A stretch of 64,000 nt of DNA from Istiophorus platypterus (GCA_016859345.1 CM029111.1:11738214-11802213), one strand, 5' to 3'; shown: positions 37,701 through 50,444, counted from the stretch's first letter. A program made the numbers and translations. Notes: a model not told the origin generated them from the sequence alone.

Positions 37701-38300
37701 AGTACACAGGTATGTAGCCACTAAGGGCTCCCAAGAAAGGTTATATTTATCATGATGACATTTTACTTGTATTATGCACCCAAATTTTCCCAAAATGCTG
37801 AGGGACAGGCAAAGGAGATGCATAGTGATACCCTCCAACAGTACACCAGCCCCCATATATATGAAGTACGAGAAACTGCACAGCAGCGCATATTCAGATG
37901 TATAGATTTGTTGTGGCAAGGTCACCTCCAAAAATAATAAGATCATTTTTCTTTACATGAAAAAAACATCTATTAATGAGGTTACTGTCATGTTAGCTAA
38001 ATGCAGATTTGCAAAGCAGTTTTTATCTGTCTCTAAAAAAGAAAAAAAAATAAACAAAGGTGTACAAAAAAAGCGTTGTTCGTCAAAAGACTGAAAAAAG
38101 ACCAAATGTTCTCATTTAGTTATTCTGAAGTGCTGCCAGGAAAAACTCTGGATGAAATACCCATTTTTGTAATATATTTAAATGCTGTTTGAAATTAAAT
38201 CACACCAGTTTCCACCTCAGGACATCAGAGTGCTGTCATGTACTTCCTTGTCATATTATTTATACAAACTGGAAAACACACTTGCGTACACAAACACAGA

Positions 38301-38334
38301 CGTGTGTGTGTGTGTCTGTGTGTTTCTGTGTGTC
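38301..38334 (+). repeat. (GT)n microsatellite, interrupted
   Basis: GT units interrupted by CT and TTCT. The opposite-strand frame (Arg/His/Thr-rich) is a repeat artefact. Confidence 0.9.
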
Positions 38335-39389
38335 TTATTAATGTCCGATTTTGTGTGTCTGCTAGTTTGGCATCATGTTTTTTGTAAGCAGATAGAAGCT
38401 GCATGACAACAGTTTTCGGAGACATAAATGAAGAGTTCTAGGAAACAATTTATGTTTCCAGCAACACAAGAAAGGCTGATATCAAATAAAATAACAAGTC
38501 ATCAGAAGTGTGCAAAGAGGACCTCAGATTACTTGATATTGGAAAAAAGAAAAGTGTCTTTACAATCCCACTTAGATTTGCTACAAAACTAGGGAAACCA
38601 GGTGCAAAGACTCATGCCTCACTGTTCAGTGACCTTAATGGCTACATGTTTGAACCCATGTGGAGAGCCACGGGCAGTGGGGAGAGCCTTTCTCGTTTCC
38701 TGTGTTTCCCACTGCATTCAACACCTTGGGGTTGATGTTTTAATGGAGTGTGGGAGGCAGACTCCTGGGTGTTTCTGCATGATAATCCGGACTATCTGGA
38801 GCTCGGTGTGGCTTTGTGTGTTGACTGTTAATGCAAGCTAAAGAAGAAGGGGCTGAATTCTGAACTCTACCTAAGATTCATTTGTTCACTCTGTCTGAAT
38901 GCTCAACTGACTTTAAGGTGTGGTGCATGGTTCCAAAGCTGCTATGCTTCTTTAAAGCAACTGCTATCCTGTGGCACATAATCCGTCTTTGTCAGGCTTG
39001 TACAGTCGTCTATTCAGTCTTCTAAATGTTTTTTTTTCATCCCCAACTTCTACCTAATTATACTTACAAATGCCAGCTGCTCTTTCATTTAAATATTATG
39101 TATTGACAAGACTCTTCTCCAAAAAAACAACCCAATGTGGCATCTGTGCAAGCAGCTTAAATGACCCGTGGTCATGTTTTGTTCTTTGGTTCTAACGGCT
39201 ATAATAATCATGATGGGAGCTAAGGAGGAAATCAGGTGATGGAATATATAGAGTGAGAAAGTCCTTAGGTTCATGTGGATGGATCAGTCGACAAAACACA
39301 TTTCAATACAGGAAACCGCTGTTTGTTTCCTCTGTAGAACTCATCAGTTGTGTGTCTTATCTGTGACCGCTACACAACCTTAACTGCAT

Positions 39390-39660
39390 GTTTATTATTG
39401 AAACCATGATAATGGAGGTCCATTAACCTTGATAAAGTATTTATTTTAAGCCAAACCACAATTTTTTCCTAATTCTAACCAACTAGTATTTGTGCATAAA
39501 CCAAACCATGGCAGTTCCATAACCTTGATCTTCTTTTTATTATTGTTACCATGACAGCAAAGATCCACTACACTGGTATGCTCGTATGGGTCATATTCAA
39601 GGGTAGTGACAGGTGACCTATTTGGTCATTTATTTTAGAGGATTTGTTGTTACTGACACA
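39390..39660 (+). repeat. Candidate teleost interspersed repeat ('CCAAACCA...CTAACCAA' family)
   Basis: TTTAAGCCAAACCACAATTT, CCTAATTCTAACCAACTAGT, GCATAAACCAAACCATGGCA and GGTGACCTATTTGGTCATTT appear in the order of a dispersed fish repeat that I recognise. Non-coding. Boundaries and class are uncertain. Confidence 0.5.
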
Positions 39661-41237
39661 CTAATATACACACTAATATTTCTGAAATTTGTTGTTTGGT
39701 CAGTCAATTCATAAGGGAATAAGAAAAATCAGTAGGGGATAACGCTAGTAGGTTGCGAACAATGTCAAAACTTCTATAACGAAATTCAGCATTTTAACTT
39801 TAAGACATTGTAACTGTCCACAGATGATATGCTGTGATGACTGAAGAGCCAATGGGGAGCTCTGCATGAGAACATGTAGAGATGTCAAGATTCTCTAGAG
39901 ACGGATCATCCTTATTCCCCAAAGGACCAGACAATATATAGAGAGAGATTCACATGCAGATAAGCACATATAAACAAATGATAAATGTCAGGGGGGGGCT
40001 CTTGTGAAAGCATCTGGCAGGTGAAGGCTGGGGGACGGAGACTGTTGCAGGTAAGAGTCAAAGCATGCAATAAAATTTAGAGAGGCAAGATGAAATATGC
40101 AGCTGCAGGGCTACAGCACAGACACCTGACAGACCTACTGTTTCCCTGACGCGGTCATTCCCCTGAAGGGATGGCTACGTTAAAGGTTTTCTCCGTAGCC
40201 CCACTCTCCTTCTCCATTCCAACACTGTATTGACTGGTTGTCAGGAAAGAGGTTGAGCTAAAGAGGTGTTTGACCCTGAGAGCACATTTTCATTATTCAG
40301 AGGTGTTTATGCAGCACTGTCATCTTTTTAGAAAGAAAGAATGAGGGAGGAAGAAAGTGAGTTGGTGTATTGGAAAGAAATCTTCTATTAGTAACTAGTA
40401 AAGACTATAAACACATGTTCTCTAGACTGTCATCAGCTGAATTTAGAGCAGATTTTCTAATATGCTATATTCAGTGGTAAAATCAACATCTCTCTCTGTC
40501 TCTCTCTTGGTAGGACTGTTTTGATGTGATTGCCTATTTGCGATGATGTTGGACCCATTGTACAGGGTGCTGTGAGTGTTCATATCATTGCATATTCTGA
40601 CTGAATAGTTTGGGCATTCATTACATACTTTCCATTGCTCTGAAACCCTCATCTCACCATCTCAAAGCAATCAACAGCAAGACCTGCTAAACCAGTTTAA
40701 TCTATCTTTTTAAATGACTCCAGAGAATGAAAGACTCTTCATTGGCTTAGGTAGAAACCTTGATTGTTTGAGAAGGTTTCACTTTTTACATCTAGTTTTT
40801 AACTATCACACTTGCTTGTTATTTCTCTCTTTCAACATCTCTGGTTCTATCAATATTTTGTCACAACTATATCTGCCTTTTGGACAATAATCTGTAAATG
40901 CCAAAGAACATTTGCAACCAAGGTCCAATTTCTTTCTCTCTTCAAGAAAATCCATTACTCTTGATCATTTACAACTAGTATTAGGGTCACAGTGAGATAT
41001 GACATGTTCTTGAGACTAACAATGGACTGCAACAAACTATCAATCTTAATCAATTACCATGTGGCCTTGGAGAAAACTAAACTGTGATTATCAGGAGGTT
41101 TGGCAAGAATCATTTTTGCATGAGATTTAAGGCATACTAAACATTATCACATGCCATAACGTAATATCTATGACACACATTTCCTTGAAGCTCTGTGCAG
41201 CGTCAGCCTGGTAATGTGCAATGATTTACATCCTCAG

Positions 41238-41631
41238 GTTTAGCAGGTAATCTTCACAATGTTAACCACCTTAGTTTAGCATGGTAGCATGCTATTCTGT
41301 TACATGGCAATTAGCAAGTACTGCTGCGGCCGATGATGGTGCTATAGGAAAAGTCAAGTTATCACAATTCGTCTGGTCAGGTTTCACAGCAATCCATCAA
41401 AATGTTACTGAGACTTTTTACTCAAACCCACAAAAGTCAACCTCCTTGGGGAACTAGGGGAAACATCAGGGGATCTCCTGTGTCAGTACAATTCATCATC
41501 TGGTGAACAGACCTGTCTGTACAAAATTTCCAGTACATCAATCTAGTAGATGTTAAGACATTCCAGTCTGGACTTATGTGGTGGGCTGACTGACCAACAG
41601 ACCAATGTTGCCATTCCTAAAGCTACGCCGT
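41238..41631 (+). repeat. Teleost interspersed repeat ('CAATCCATC...GTCAACCTC...GCTACGCCG' family)
   Basis: The order GTTTAGCAGGTAATCTTCAC, TTTAGCATGGTAGCATGCTA, AGCAATCCATCAAAATG, ACAAAAGTCAACCTCCTTGG, CATCAGGGGATCTCC, GTCTGTACAAAATTTCC and a CTGACTGACC run ending GCTACGCCG is that of a very abundant percomorph dispersed repeat. Internally it has two related units around GTCTGTACAAAATTTC / CAATCCATC. It is non-coding. The class is not known to me. Confidence 0.72.
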
Positions 41632-42979
41632 TATCATTACTAAAAAAATCATTTTATACAAAATATATATGACTGTAGAAACAAAAAAATGTAAGGGTCT
41701 TTTCAGCATAATATGCAGCTGTTGCGCATTTTTCAGTATTTTTTTTAAACTGTCCTCACCAGAACAGGATCCTTTTGATAAATGTGAAAAGCCACCTGCA
41801 AAAACCAGTTCAAACTGGTTCAACCCAACTGCAAATGCATTCATTGGTGAATATCTGTAAAACCTTAAAATAATAAGCCTTACGCAACTGCAGCAAGGTA
41901 TAAAATGCATCAAGGTAACTAACATTACATAAAATATCGTTCCTTTGAGAGTGGAGCAATCTAGAGGAATATATTTAAAGTCTCTGAGAAGCCTGACAAT
42001 CAAGAGTGAGGAAAGGATACAGGAAACAGCCGAGCTAGATTATAAGACCTTCTACACAAGGTTAAGAGGCAAATGAAAGCAGAAGAGTCAAAGCTGTAAA
42101 AACAAGAACAAAATTCTTCCATTCTCTTCTGACCCTACCATGTAAATGCTGGGAGGGTTATCATTTCCACCAAGATGTCCCGAGCAAAAAAATGAAGAGG
42201 GGTCCTTTTCCTCGTTCACCTGTTCCTCTGCCTCTTTTCTCAGCAAGGGTATAACCAACACCTGAAAATCAAGGCCTAATCAGCAGGCACAACTGCAGCC
42301 TCACAGCAATATTGTATCTCTGGAATGATTCCTCTTTTTTTGTAGATGTGCAAGTGAGGAGCCCCTGAGTGTTTTTTGCCAGAGATCTTGTCCACCGATT
42401 GCATACTTCCCCTGCTGTCGACTCCCCTCCAGTCTTCCTCTTTTCTACTCTGTTATTTAACTCTCCACAGGAATAGAAGAAACCAACAGAAGGCTAACCG
42501 CAGACAGACAGAGACAGAGAAAGAGAGTGAAACATGCAGCAATGGTTTACCCTGCACAATCCAAGAGGAAGAAAACTTGTGATACATGGATTGCTGTTGC
42601 TCCGCTCATGAATTGGTTCAGGGAATGAGTGGTCGCTTGTTTCGGGATTTGATGCATTAAGGAAATATTTGTGGTCCCTTATGGTTTTGTACCTTTTAAA
42701 ATCAAATATTTTAATCGCTCATAAATAGCATATAAATAGCACAACACATATCGAATCAGCGCTTGGCTCCGCAATTCCTGCACTGAGACATCAACACTGA
42801 TTTACTGTGGTTACTATTATTTCTAGACATGTACATCTATGTGTTTTATCCCAGGAATGTTTTTGACATTCATTGTTGTTAGTAATGAATTTACAACAGA
42901 AAAGTCTTTTAAACAGGCTAAAACCATAATTTAATAATGTATATCTGGTTGTATATATAAGATTTTAAAAATAGTTTAA
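41632..42979. other. Unique non-coding DNA
   Basis: A 126-codon minus frame (41623-42003) and a 63-codon plus frame overlap here. The minus frame is hydrophobic at both ends but has no family motif or exon boundary. Nothing else is recognised. Confidence 0.45.
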
Positions 42980-43153
42980 TAAAACCACTTAAAGCTGTCA
43001 GATAAATGAAATGATATGTACAATATTTCCCTCTCAATTGTAGTGGATTGCTATTATAAAGCAGCATAAAATGGAACTACTTCAGTGAAGTAAAAGTACC
43101 TCGAAACTGTACCTAAGTACGGTACTTCAGTACTTATTAACATTGCACCACTG
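42980..43153 (+). mobile_element. Second partial copy (right end) of the 'ACTTAAGTA' element
   Basis: AAAGCTGTCAGATAAATG, CAATATTTCCCTCTCAATTG, AGCAGCATAAAATGGAACTA, AAAAGTACCTCGAAACTGTA and CCTAAGTACGGTACTTCAGT followed by GCACCACTG match the right third of the family seen at 22.9-23.5 kb and end at the same terminus. The left end is absent, so it is truncated or diverged beyond recognition. Confidence 0.75.
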
Positions 43154-44612
43154 GCAGAGGCAACAGCTGAGACCAAATCATTCACGTAACTGTGAACAAC
43201 TTAATAGAATGTCACTCATGCCCTACAATTAATTTAACCAAATATGTTGACAGTACAGTGTCTTTTACATTTTTAGTTTCTATCATGTCCTACAACTAAC
43301 TGCTGTTTCACTTTCTGTAATACTCAACTATTTTTTTTTTTTTTGAATGGACAACAGTGTTGTTGATGTTTTTTTTTTTTAATGATAGCCAAATAATGGC
43401 TTAGTGGTTATTAAATGAGAGGATGCTGAAGAATTATGCAGCAAAGTTGGACATGCGCATAAAAACATACAAAAAACACAAGAGTATGTGATTCTGATAA
43501 AATTAAGCATAGCTTGTAGAAGCACTTATTACGGGCGTGCTTGGCAGTTTACTTAGATATGATTTAGTTCACCTTGTTTTATGAGGTCTGTCTCAAATTG
43601 TGGGAGAATTAAACTTGCACAAGTTGAAAATTTAATGCTAAAAATACAGACCAAGGCCTGTATGTCTTTAAATCCTGCATATTGGTCCTCTTAAAATCCA
43701 TTTTAAACACTTTATTAAATCCAAACAAACAGCAAACAAAAGAGTCTCATACCCATTGTGTTTGTAGATGGCTACTTAAGAACATTTCTGTACTATTTAA
43801 TTAATAAAATGTGAGAAATCAATTGTTTCATCCCCTACCTACATGACAAGTGTGAGATGATTTCACATAATTCACTCATACATGCTCAGATATTAAAGTT
43901 TCAGAGCCCTGCGAATTAATGATTAATCCTGGAAGTGTTAGGCAGGGAGAGCAATATGTTCCTCGACCCCCCCAAAAGCCCCAAGCTATGTTGGCAGCCA
44001 TGAAGCTTGTTGTAGCTCGAGCTGAGGCCTGTTTACTATAGAGGGAGGAGGAGGAGGGAGGAAAAAAAAAACAACAACAAATACGTCAAAGGATTTCTAT
44101 GATTATTTTTGTTACCTCTAAGGCAGATTACATCCTGAGAGAGCAACTTCTAAAATAAGTGACAAATATAAATGCCTCTGGGTTTGAGTTCTTGGAAGTT
44201 ACCTACTGTACACTCATACAAGGAACCTCCATCCCAAATTCCTCTGAGCCTAAGGAGGATGGGAGCTGACTGAGTGAATCCACTATCTGGGGAAATCACT
44301 CTACCTCATTCTAAGTATGATATGCTCTACTAGACTCAGTGAGACTGATTAAAGTTGACATGCACAGACACAGATAAACTGTTAGAGACTGATAGAGATT
44401 GATGTCACCCACAGTAAATTAGCAAAGACAGGTAGGGTGGACAGACAAAAAGAAGGGCTCTAAGAAGTTAAGTTGAGTGGGAATTTTCAAGCTCCATTTT
44501 GATTTCTTCATGTGTCATTAATATCTCATCATGTCTCCACTTTGATTATACTGGGCAGAAAACACAGCTGCCTATAGCACTGACAGAAAATGTATACTTT
44601 CATAGAGTACGC

Positions 44613-44631
44613 GGTAAATATGAACCAGACA
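44613..44631 (+). repeat. Unit of an unnamed dispersed repeat (copy 1)
   Basis: GGTAAATATGAACCAGACA occurs here and again, identically, at 48674-48692. In both places a related GTCTCCT-containing segment follows, and GCATG/TACG-like sequence precedes. A 19-base exact match with similar flanks 4 kb apart points to an old interspersed repeat that I cannot name. Confidence 0.6.
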
Positions 44632-45429
44632 GTCCAACTTTGTCTCCTAGAAATTCTGTTTATATTCTACTGAACTGCAACAGCTAATATATATTTTAAA
44701 GGAAACATATTATGCCGCTAAATTATGTTATTTTATCAGCATAATGAGAAATTAATATACCTGGAGAGTCACAAGATGTTAATAGAACCCCATTACCACT
44801 ACCCACAATACAGGTGTCCAAGATATCGTGGTCTTAGTTTAGACTAAACTGACAGGGGCTTTTGGGTTTGTTACTCAAGGTAGATACTACTATAGTTTAC
44901 CTAGTTAAACTGAAAATCTTTCAACCTGCTCATAAAATTAACTAGGTAACTCAAACCTATTCACTTATAACCATTTCCTCTTTTGTAAATAACTGGCTCC
45001 AGTCAGCAATATAAATGAAAAATAATAATAATTTACTGACAATTTTATAAAAAATATTTTTCCCCATGTAATTAAAAATTTACCTAAAATAAAACACCCA
45101 TTATACAAATAAAATCCCTTTGAAATAAAAGTAGACTCCATTAAAATGAATAACAACCTCAAACATTAGTAGGCTTCACCAATTAGAAAATAAAAACAAG
45201 TGAAAATATTCATAAACCCTATCAAAACAAATTAGACATAACCTATTTGGCTTACACACAAACACTTAAATGAACCTAAATGAAAACCTAACATTTGAAA
45301 TGACATTTTAAACCTAAATTAACTTCTTTGGCAAATTCCCTAATTAGCTAACCAGAATTAAGACTTTTTCCAGAATAGAATTACACTGAATTACACAGGC
45401 TACTTCACTTTCCTACATATAACCTGGGA

Positions 45430-45509
45430 CCACACACACCACATACACTCACGCCCACAACCGCGCGCGCACAGACACACACACACACACACTCACAATC
45501 TCTCTCTCA
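45430..45509 (+). repeat. Complex CA-rich microsatellite
   Basis: CA repeats interrupted by CACGCC, CCGCGCGCGC and AGAC, followed by a short TC run. Confidence 0.9.
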
Positions 45510-48010
45510 CATGTAAAAATAAAATGTAAAAAGTTGTGGAACGGACAACAGTACAATCCTCTTAACCAGCCTCCATTTCAAGCAGAGGCAAGCTAGTCAT
45601 TTTCCAAGTCCATCCCTGGCATCCAGTGCTGTAATTCAATGTTAAAAACTCCATCGCTCACACTACACAAAAATCTGATACCAAGAGAATGACCAAGACT
45701 GCAGGCAGACTCTGCAGAAGACCCTATTGGAGGCTCACACTATCCTATCATCAACCTTCTGTGTAAGAGTCGTATACGACTAACAATTTTACTTGATTTC
45801 CACACAAACATCATGATATGGTAAGAATCATAACTGTCATACATGTTCTGCGCCTAGGTGCGCCCTTAACTCGAGTCACGTAGTATTCAGTAGGTTTAAC
45901 AAAATAAATCATTAAGATAAACATACACCTACACACTGAAATTAGAGCTAAGCGTGTTCCCAGCCCATAAACAGGTTCGAGATCAGGAACAGTTCAGGCA
46001 TTTTGTCTAATATTTATCAGCAAGATGGTTTCTCCCACAATTAAACCTATTAAAAAAAACTCTGAATGTACTCTGTTAAAACTGTCTAAACAGTAGTTAC
46101 TGTCAGAATTGGCCAAAAATGACATTTGATTGTTCTTTTTAAAAAAATAAATAAATAAAATAAATTCAAACCATTCAAATTTTCACACATTATGTCCATA
46201 AGAGGGCATGGAGAGTGTAGCGTACATAGCTTGCTCGAAACTTTATCTGCAGGTTTCATAATTTTGACTTCTAGGGACCAAAATCTGAAGTATTTCCAAA
46301 CTGAGCTTTTTAGACGGCTTGGAGTTCAAATCATTCTTTTTGCGGCCAAGTTGGGGCTGTAAACTCTCTGCCATCATAACCACATGGTTGCTGAATAATT
46401 CGCTCGTTTCAGCTCAACCTACACTTCATTTCCAATCAGTGAACGTGACCTTGTGTGACTCCTGTCCGTCATGCATTGCCTACAGTTCAGCGGCCCCACC
46501 CCATGTGAGAACTCACAAGGCTGACAGCCGCATAATTATGCATTAATTTTAAAAACTGAATATATGGGAGTTTTCTGTTGTTGTTTTTTTTACAATTGAA
46601 CGATATAATCTAATTTAGAATTTCAGTTAATTACATGGCTGTGAAGACATGAGAAGATTCATTTTACATCCGTCCCAATAACACTTTGCAGGTGAACTGA
46701 ATATTAAACACCTTTGGTGAACATCTTTAAAGTGCTACAGTATTTTTTTAATGCTGAGGTCGAAGAGAGTCTCACAAAGTGTCATTCTGACATTTCTGAT
46801 CAACATAACCGCACTGACACCCTCTCTGCAACTATATAATAAGTGGGAAGTGGAGGCATTAAAGACATTGCTGAAAAGATATTCAGTAACATCAGTGATG
46901 ATAGAATCATACAGTGATTTGAATAATGTTCTATGTTGTAGCCTAAATATGGTTAAAAAACAGGATTGGATATAACCCAGACTTGTAATGCAGTTACAGG
47001 CTCTTATTGGCAGACGATATTGATGACTTGACATATCACAATATTATAGTACTTGTATAATTTGCATAAAATAATAGAATAAAAAGATCCACCCCCTAAG
47101 GGGCACTGGTAGATGTGTCTGCACAGAGCACCAAAATGTCCAGAAATGGTCCTGCTCCTAACTTATACAGAGTAAAGGCAGAGAAAGTTTAACTTACAGT
47201 TGTGTTTTGGTCCTGCAGAGATGAAACAGGCGCCCAGAGGCTTTTCCGGTCACCTGAGGCCCTTTCTCACCTTGTAGCACTTGAACAGTCCAGCAGGAGT
47301 CTTCGTCTGATGCGGTTTTTCCCGCCGCCACAGCGACCTTTCCTGTCTGACCTTAAACCCAGGGTTGCTTCCAACCGCACACTGGTCTAATGTTTACTTT
47401 ATAGGTTCAAGCTAACGTCCAGCAATTACCCGATGCTAACAATAACACCTAGGCTTAGCAATGTTACTCGCGCTAGGTTAGCGGCTAAGAGCTGGCTATA
47501 CATTATCAATATCTCATGAACTTTGCCCACAGAAACACAGACAAGCACTAGGAATATAGACAACCACTAATTACATGAAATTATGAGGGGAAAAATTCAT
47601 GTTTGCATCTTAAACTAATTATCATTATTTATTATTATTATTTCACTGCGTGTCTACCCACTCCAGTACAGACGACAGGAGTTTAATCTGAAGCTGTTGT
47701 TCTGTCTTTCTTATTCTAGTTAACCTCAAGTATTCACTTTTGAATTTGAGTTCCCTACTTGAATATTTACATTTCAGTAAATTCAGAGCTAATTTACTTT
47801 CGGTTTCAATGCATCTCTTAGTTGTTACATGGTGGCATTCAACATAGCAGTTAAAAGGTTCACTGAGATTATTATATATTAGAAGATTATTATTACTGAT
47901 GCACTGACGTGTAGGCAGCATTTTACAGCTGTAATTTGTCGAGATGGAATTAGCCTACCGCTGCGGAGTTTAATATTTTATAAATTAGTCACATTTTCGT
48001 GGGTAATATC

Positions 48011-48212
48011 TTAATCTGCAAGGTAAATAGTAAGTGAAGTTGTCAGTTAACTAGAGTGGAGCAAGGAGGTAATAATTTGCCTCCGAAACATAGCGAGACT
48101 AGAATAGTAAAGTAGCATGAAATGAAAATAGTCAAGTAAAGTAGATGTACCTCAAATTTGTACTTGAACTGCTGTATTTAAGTAAACTGTACCTAGATAC
48201 ATTCCGCCACTG
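48011..48212 (+). mobile_element. Third partial copy (right end) of the 'ACTTAAGTA' element
   Basis: TTAATCTGCAAGGTAAATAG, AATTTGCCTCCGAAACATAG, AGTAGCATGAAATGAAAATA, CAAGTAAAGTAGATGTACCT and GTAAACTGTACCTAGATACA, ending at ATTCCGCCACTG, match the right half of the family at 22.9-23.5 kb in the same orientation. No left end is present. Confidence 0.78.
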
Positions 48213-49834
48213 TTACTGATAACATGTATAATTTGTTTTACCACAGTACTTTGTTGGTTACGTCCGGATATCTTGGCCCCTGCTGCTTCAATCCTGACTT
48301 TTGTCTTTTATAATCTGTCTCTTGTGAGTCCCCCAACTTTATATCACTGCAAATCACCGGCATGCCCCTTTAACTTAAGTACTTACCTAAACCTAACCAC
48401 ACAGAGTCCCATGATGCAAACCTCTTTCTCATTGTCAAACTCCTTGGCCTTGTAAATCCGCTTTCCACTCCATCCACCTCTTTGCAACTTGCATGCGGTA
48501 CTACAATGTAGTACTTCTGCTTGTTGAAAAAAATTGCCGTTGAACATAATCAAGGCAGCAATTACTCTTCCTTCAAAAGGTGTCTCGCAAAACAAAATTG
48601 CAGGACCTTAACATAATTTCAGAGAGATAGAGTTGGAAGATTTCAAAAAACCTTGTACATTTGCATGGCATGTGGTAAATATGAACCAGACAAGCTAAAC
48701 TGTCTCCTCTGTTTTTAAAACCTGTAAAGTTCTACAGCCAATCTAAATGCATGAGAGAAAAGCAGGCAAAGACCAGAGACTGCTGTAATGCCACATCAAA
48801 CCTTTTATCCCTTGAAGCTGTAGAGATTTGGATGATGGTGAAACTACAGGGAGGAGTTGATTTGCCTCCACTCGCCTTGTAGGTAGCTCGAGATTAAAGA
48901 CCGAAAAACAAGCCAATGCAGGCACTCCAACCACTTGATGGACTGCAAAACTATGACTACGACGGCTGACCATTTGTATCAAGTCATGTGTATAAGTGAG
49001 CGCGCATTATGTGCAAGTTTGTGTATACAGGTCCAACTGAAATGCTTTCACCTGGTCTTTGTACTACAGCCAGTCTCACCATCTCATATACCTGAGCGGT
49101 TTTCTGGTGCGTTCGCTTTACATCGGCCCTCACCTGCTAACGCCTTTCTGTTGAGCCGAAAGTTGGCAACATGTGCGCTCCCTCTCCCTCCAAGCACCCC
49201 TCTGTTCGGCTAGAGTGCTCTTTGTATAAAAGACACCCCTCTGTGTCCCTGGAATCGTTCTTATTTGCAGTCCATCTCTCCTCTGTTTGCCACTCCATTT
49301 TTTTTCTCTGAATCTCATTGTCTCTCCACAGCCAATTTTTGGTCCTCCAAACAAAACATGAAAAACACTGGAATTGAAACAACATGATTGTTTTCCCCTG
49401 AAATGCAATCAAACCCTTGATGAATTCTTGCTCTTTATTATATTGCCATTTCCTCCTGTTTTTCCAATATCTGTTGCTACAGAAACCAGGTTCAAAAATA
49501 ATTTAAAGCAATGAGGAGATACTTTTTTAGTCCCCAGTCCATTTGACCTTAGACTGCTATTTAAAACACACAATGCCCGATTCCTCCCGATAGACACAGA
49601 TTTAGACTGAGAATTTTTCTGTTCAGATCAGTGCTTCACAAGTGAAATTGAGATTCTTAAGAGGATTATATGAATGATGCTGCAATTTCTATCTGCACGG
49701 TAAACCATTTACATTTAAGGGAATTCTACTAAATGTAGTGCTTAAAGTCTGTTAGCCAGGCTTTTTGTCCTGCTTCCCCATGATGAAATTAAGGATAACA
49801 TCAGCGAGTGAAAAGTGTGTTCTTCCCCTCGCAG
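48213..49834. other. Non-coding DNA
   Basis: Contains the second copy of the unnamed repeat motif at 48674-48692. The overlapping 91- and 92-codon minus frames at 49130-49412 oppose a 92-codon plus frame and have no domain. No gene supported. Confidence 0.45.
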
Positions 49835-50036
49835 TGTGAAGAATGGGCATGGAGATATGATTTACAGGCATGGCTGTCAGATTACTGGCTCCAGCTGTGG
49901 AGAAAGAGAGGCCATGTATTTTCTGTGTTTTCTCTTGTACAGCTCATTGCGGCAGAGCACAGTGTGCTGCTGTGTTTTGTCATGCAGCGGGGGTTTAGGG
50001 GGTCAGGGCATGGGCTGTTTCCCTCTTGGCTCACAG
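49835..50036 (+). other. Candidate exon with consensus-like splice sites, product unknown
   Basis: A pyrimidine tract GTGTTCTTCCCCTCGCAG ends in AG at 49834, and the segment closes with CTCACAG followed by GTGAGAAAG at 50037, close to the donor consensus. The 202-bp segment between is open in two of the three plus frames, each continuing past 50130, and has higher GC than its flanks. Neither translation (one starts CEEWAWRYDLQAWLSDYW, the other VKNGHGDMIYRHG) matches a protein family that I know. It may be a lineage-specific or non-coding transcript exon, or coincidence. No start codon, partner exon in phase or polyadenylation signal can be demonstrated. Confidence 0.2.
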
Positions 50037-50380
50037 GTGAGAAAGCTCCACCACAGTCCAAGGCTTTTTTGTCTTCTGCCGCCTTCCTCCTGTCCAGTCC
50101 CTCCTCATCTGCCCATCTCAGCTCAATCGAGGATGCCTAAGTGACCCTGAGACGCCCCTGTGCGGGACTGAAATGACTCCCTGGACACTGCACTTCAAAT
50201 TACAGCCGCTGAAGAGCCTTGCACCTTCCTCCATTTGCACTCTGTGTACATGTTCCTTCCTTGTTGTTGTGTCCTTTACTGCTGGTTTTGAAGGTTGCTG
50301 TTGTCGTTTTAACTCAAGCTGTAAATTAAATGTGGGGTGAGCTACCATTCACATGCACACACACCTACATTCACATCAAC

Positions 50381-50408
50381 ATACACACACTCACACACAC
50401 ACACACAC

Positions 50409-50441
<33 letters not shown>
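50381..50441 (+). repeat. (CA)n microsatellite
   Basis: CA repeats interrupted by single TC and GC units, with less regular CA-rich sequence from about 50353. The His/Thr-rich frame across it is an artefact. Confidence 0.95.

Positions 50442-50444
<3 letters not shown>

Larger units (their letters stand above)
34763..41237. other. Unique AT-rich non-coding DNA
   Basis: 6.5 kb with no supported gene. It contains a GT microsatellite (38301-38334) and a candidate dispersed repeat (39390-39660), listed separately. The 120-codon minus frame at 37584-37946 overlaps a plus frame and has no domain. The segment 35860-36130 (AT-core motifs such as TTTTATTAATGG, no repeat identity) would be worth a conservation check. 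Confidence 0.45.
43154..48010. other. Non-coding DNA, partly strand-asymmetric, with an unnamed repeat
   Basis: No gene supported. Poly-T runs lie near 43331 and 43370. 44900-46050 is markedly richer in C than G on the plus strand and holds a CA microsatellite and a 14-bp palindrome at 45768-45781. 47180-47480 is richer in GC and CpG than its surroundings. A 99-codon minus frame at 46735-47034 overlaps a plus frame and shows no motif. Confidence 0.45.

Noticed and set aside
37584..37946. 120-codon minus-strand frame
   Set aside because: Opposed by a 61-codon plus frame; no domain or exon boundaries.
41623..42003. 126-codon minus-strand frame with hydrophobic ends
   Set aside because: No motif, begins at the edge of a known dispersed repeat, and a plus-strand frame overlaps it.
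44900..46050. Nuclear copy of mitochondrial DNA, suggested by low G content
   Set aside because: No mitochondrial gene, tRNA or control-region motif could be recognised in either strand.
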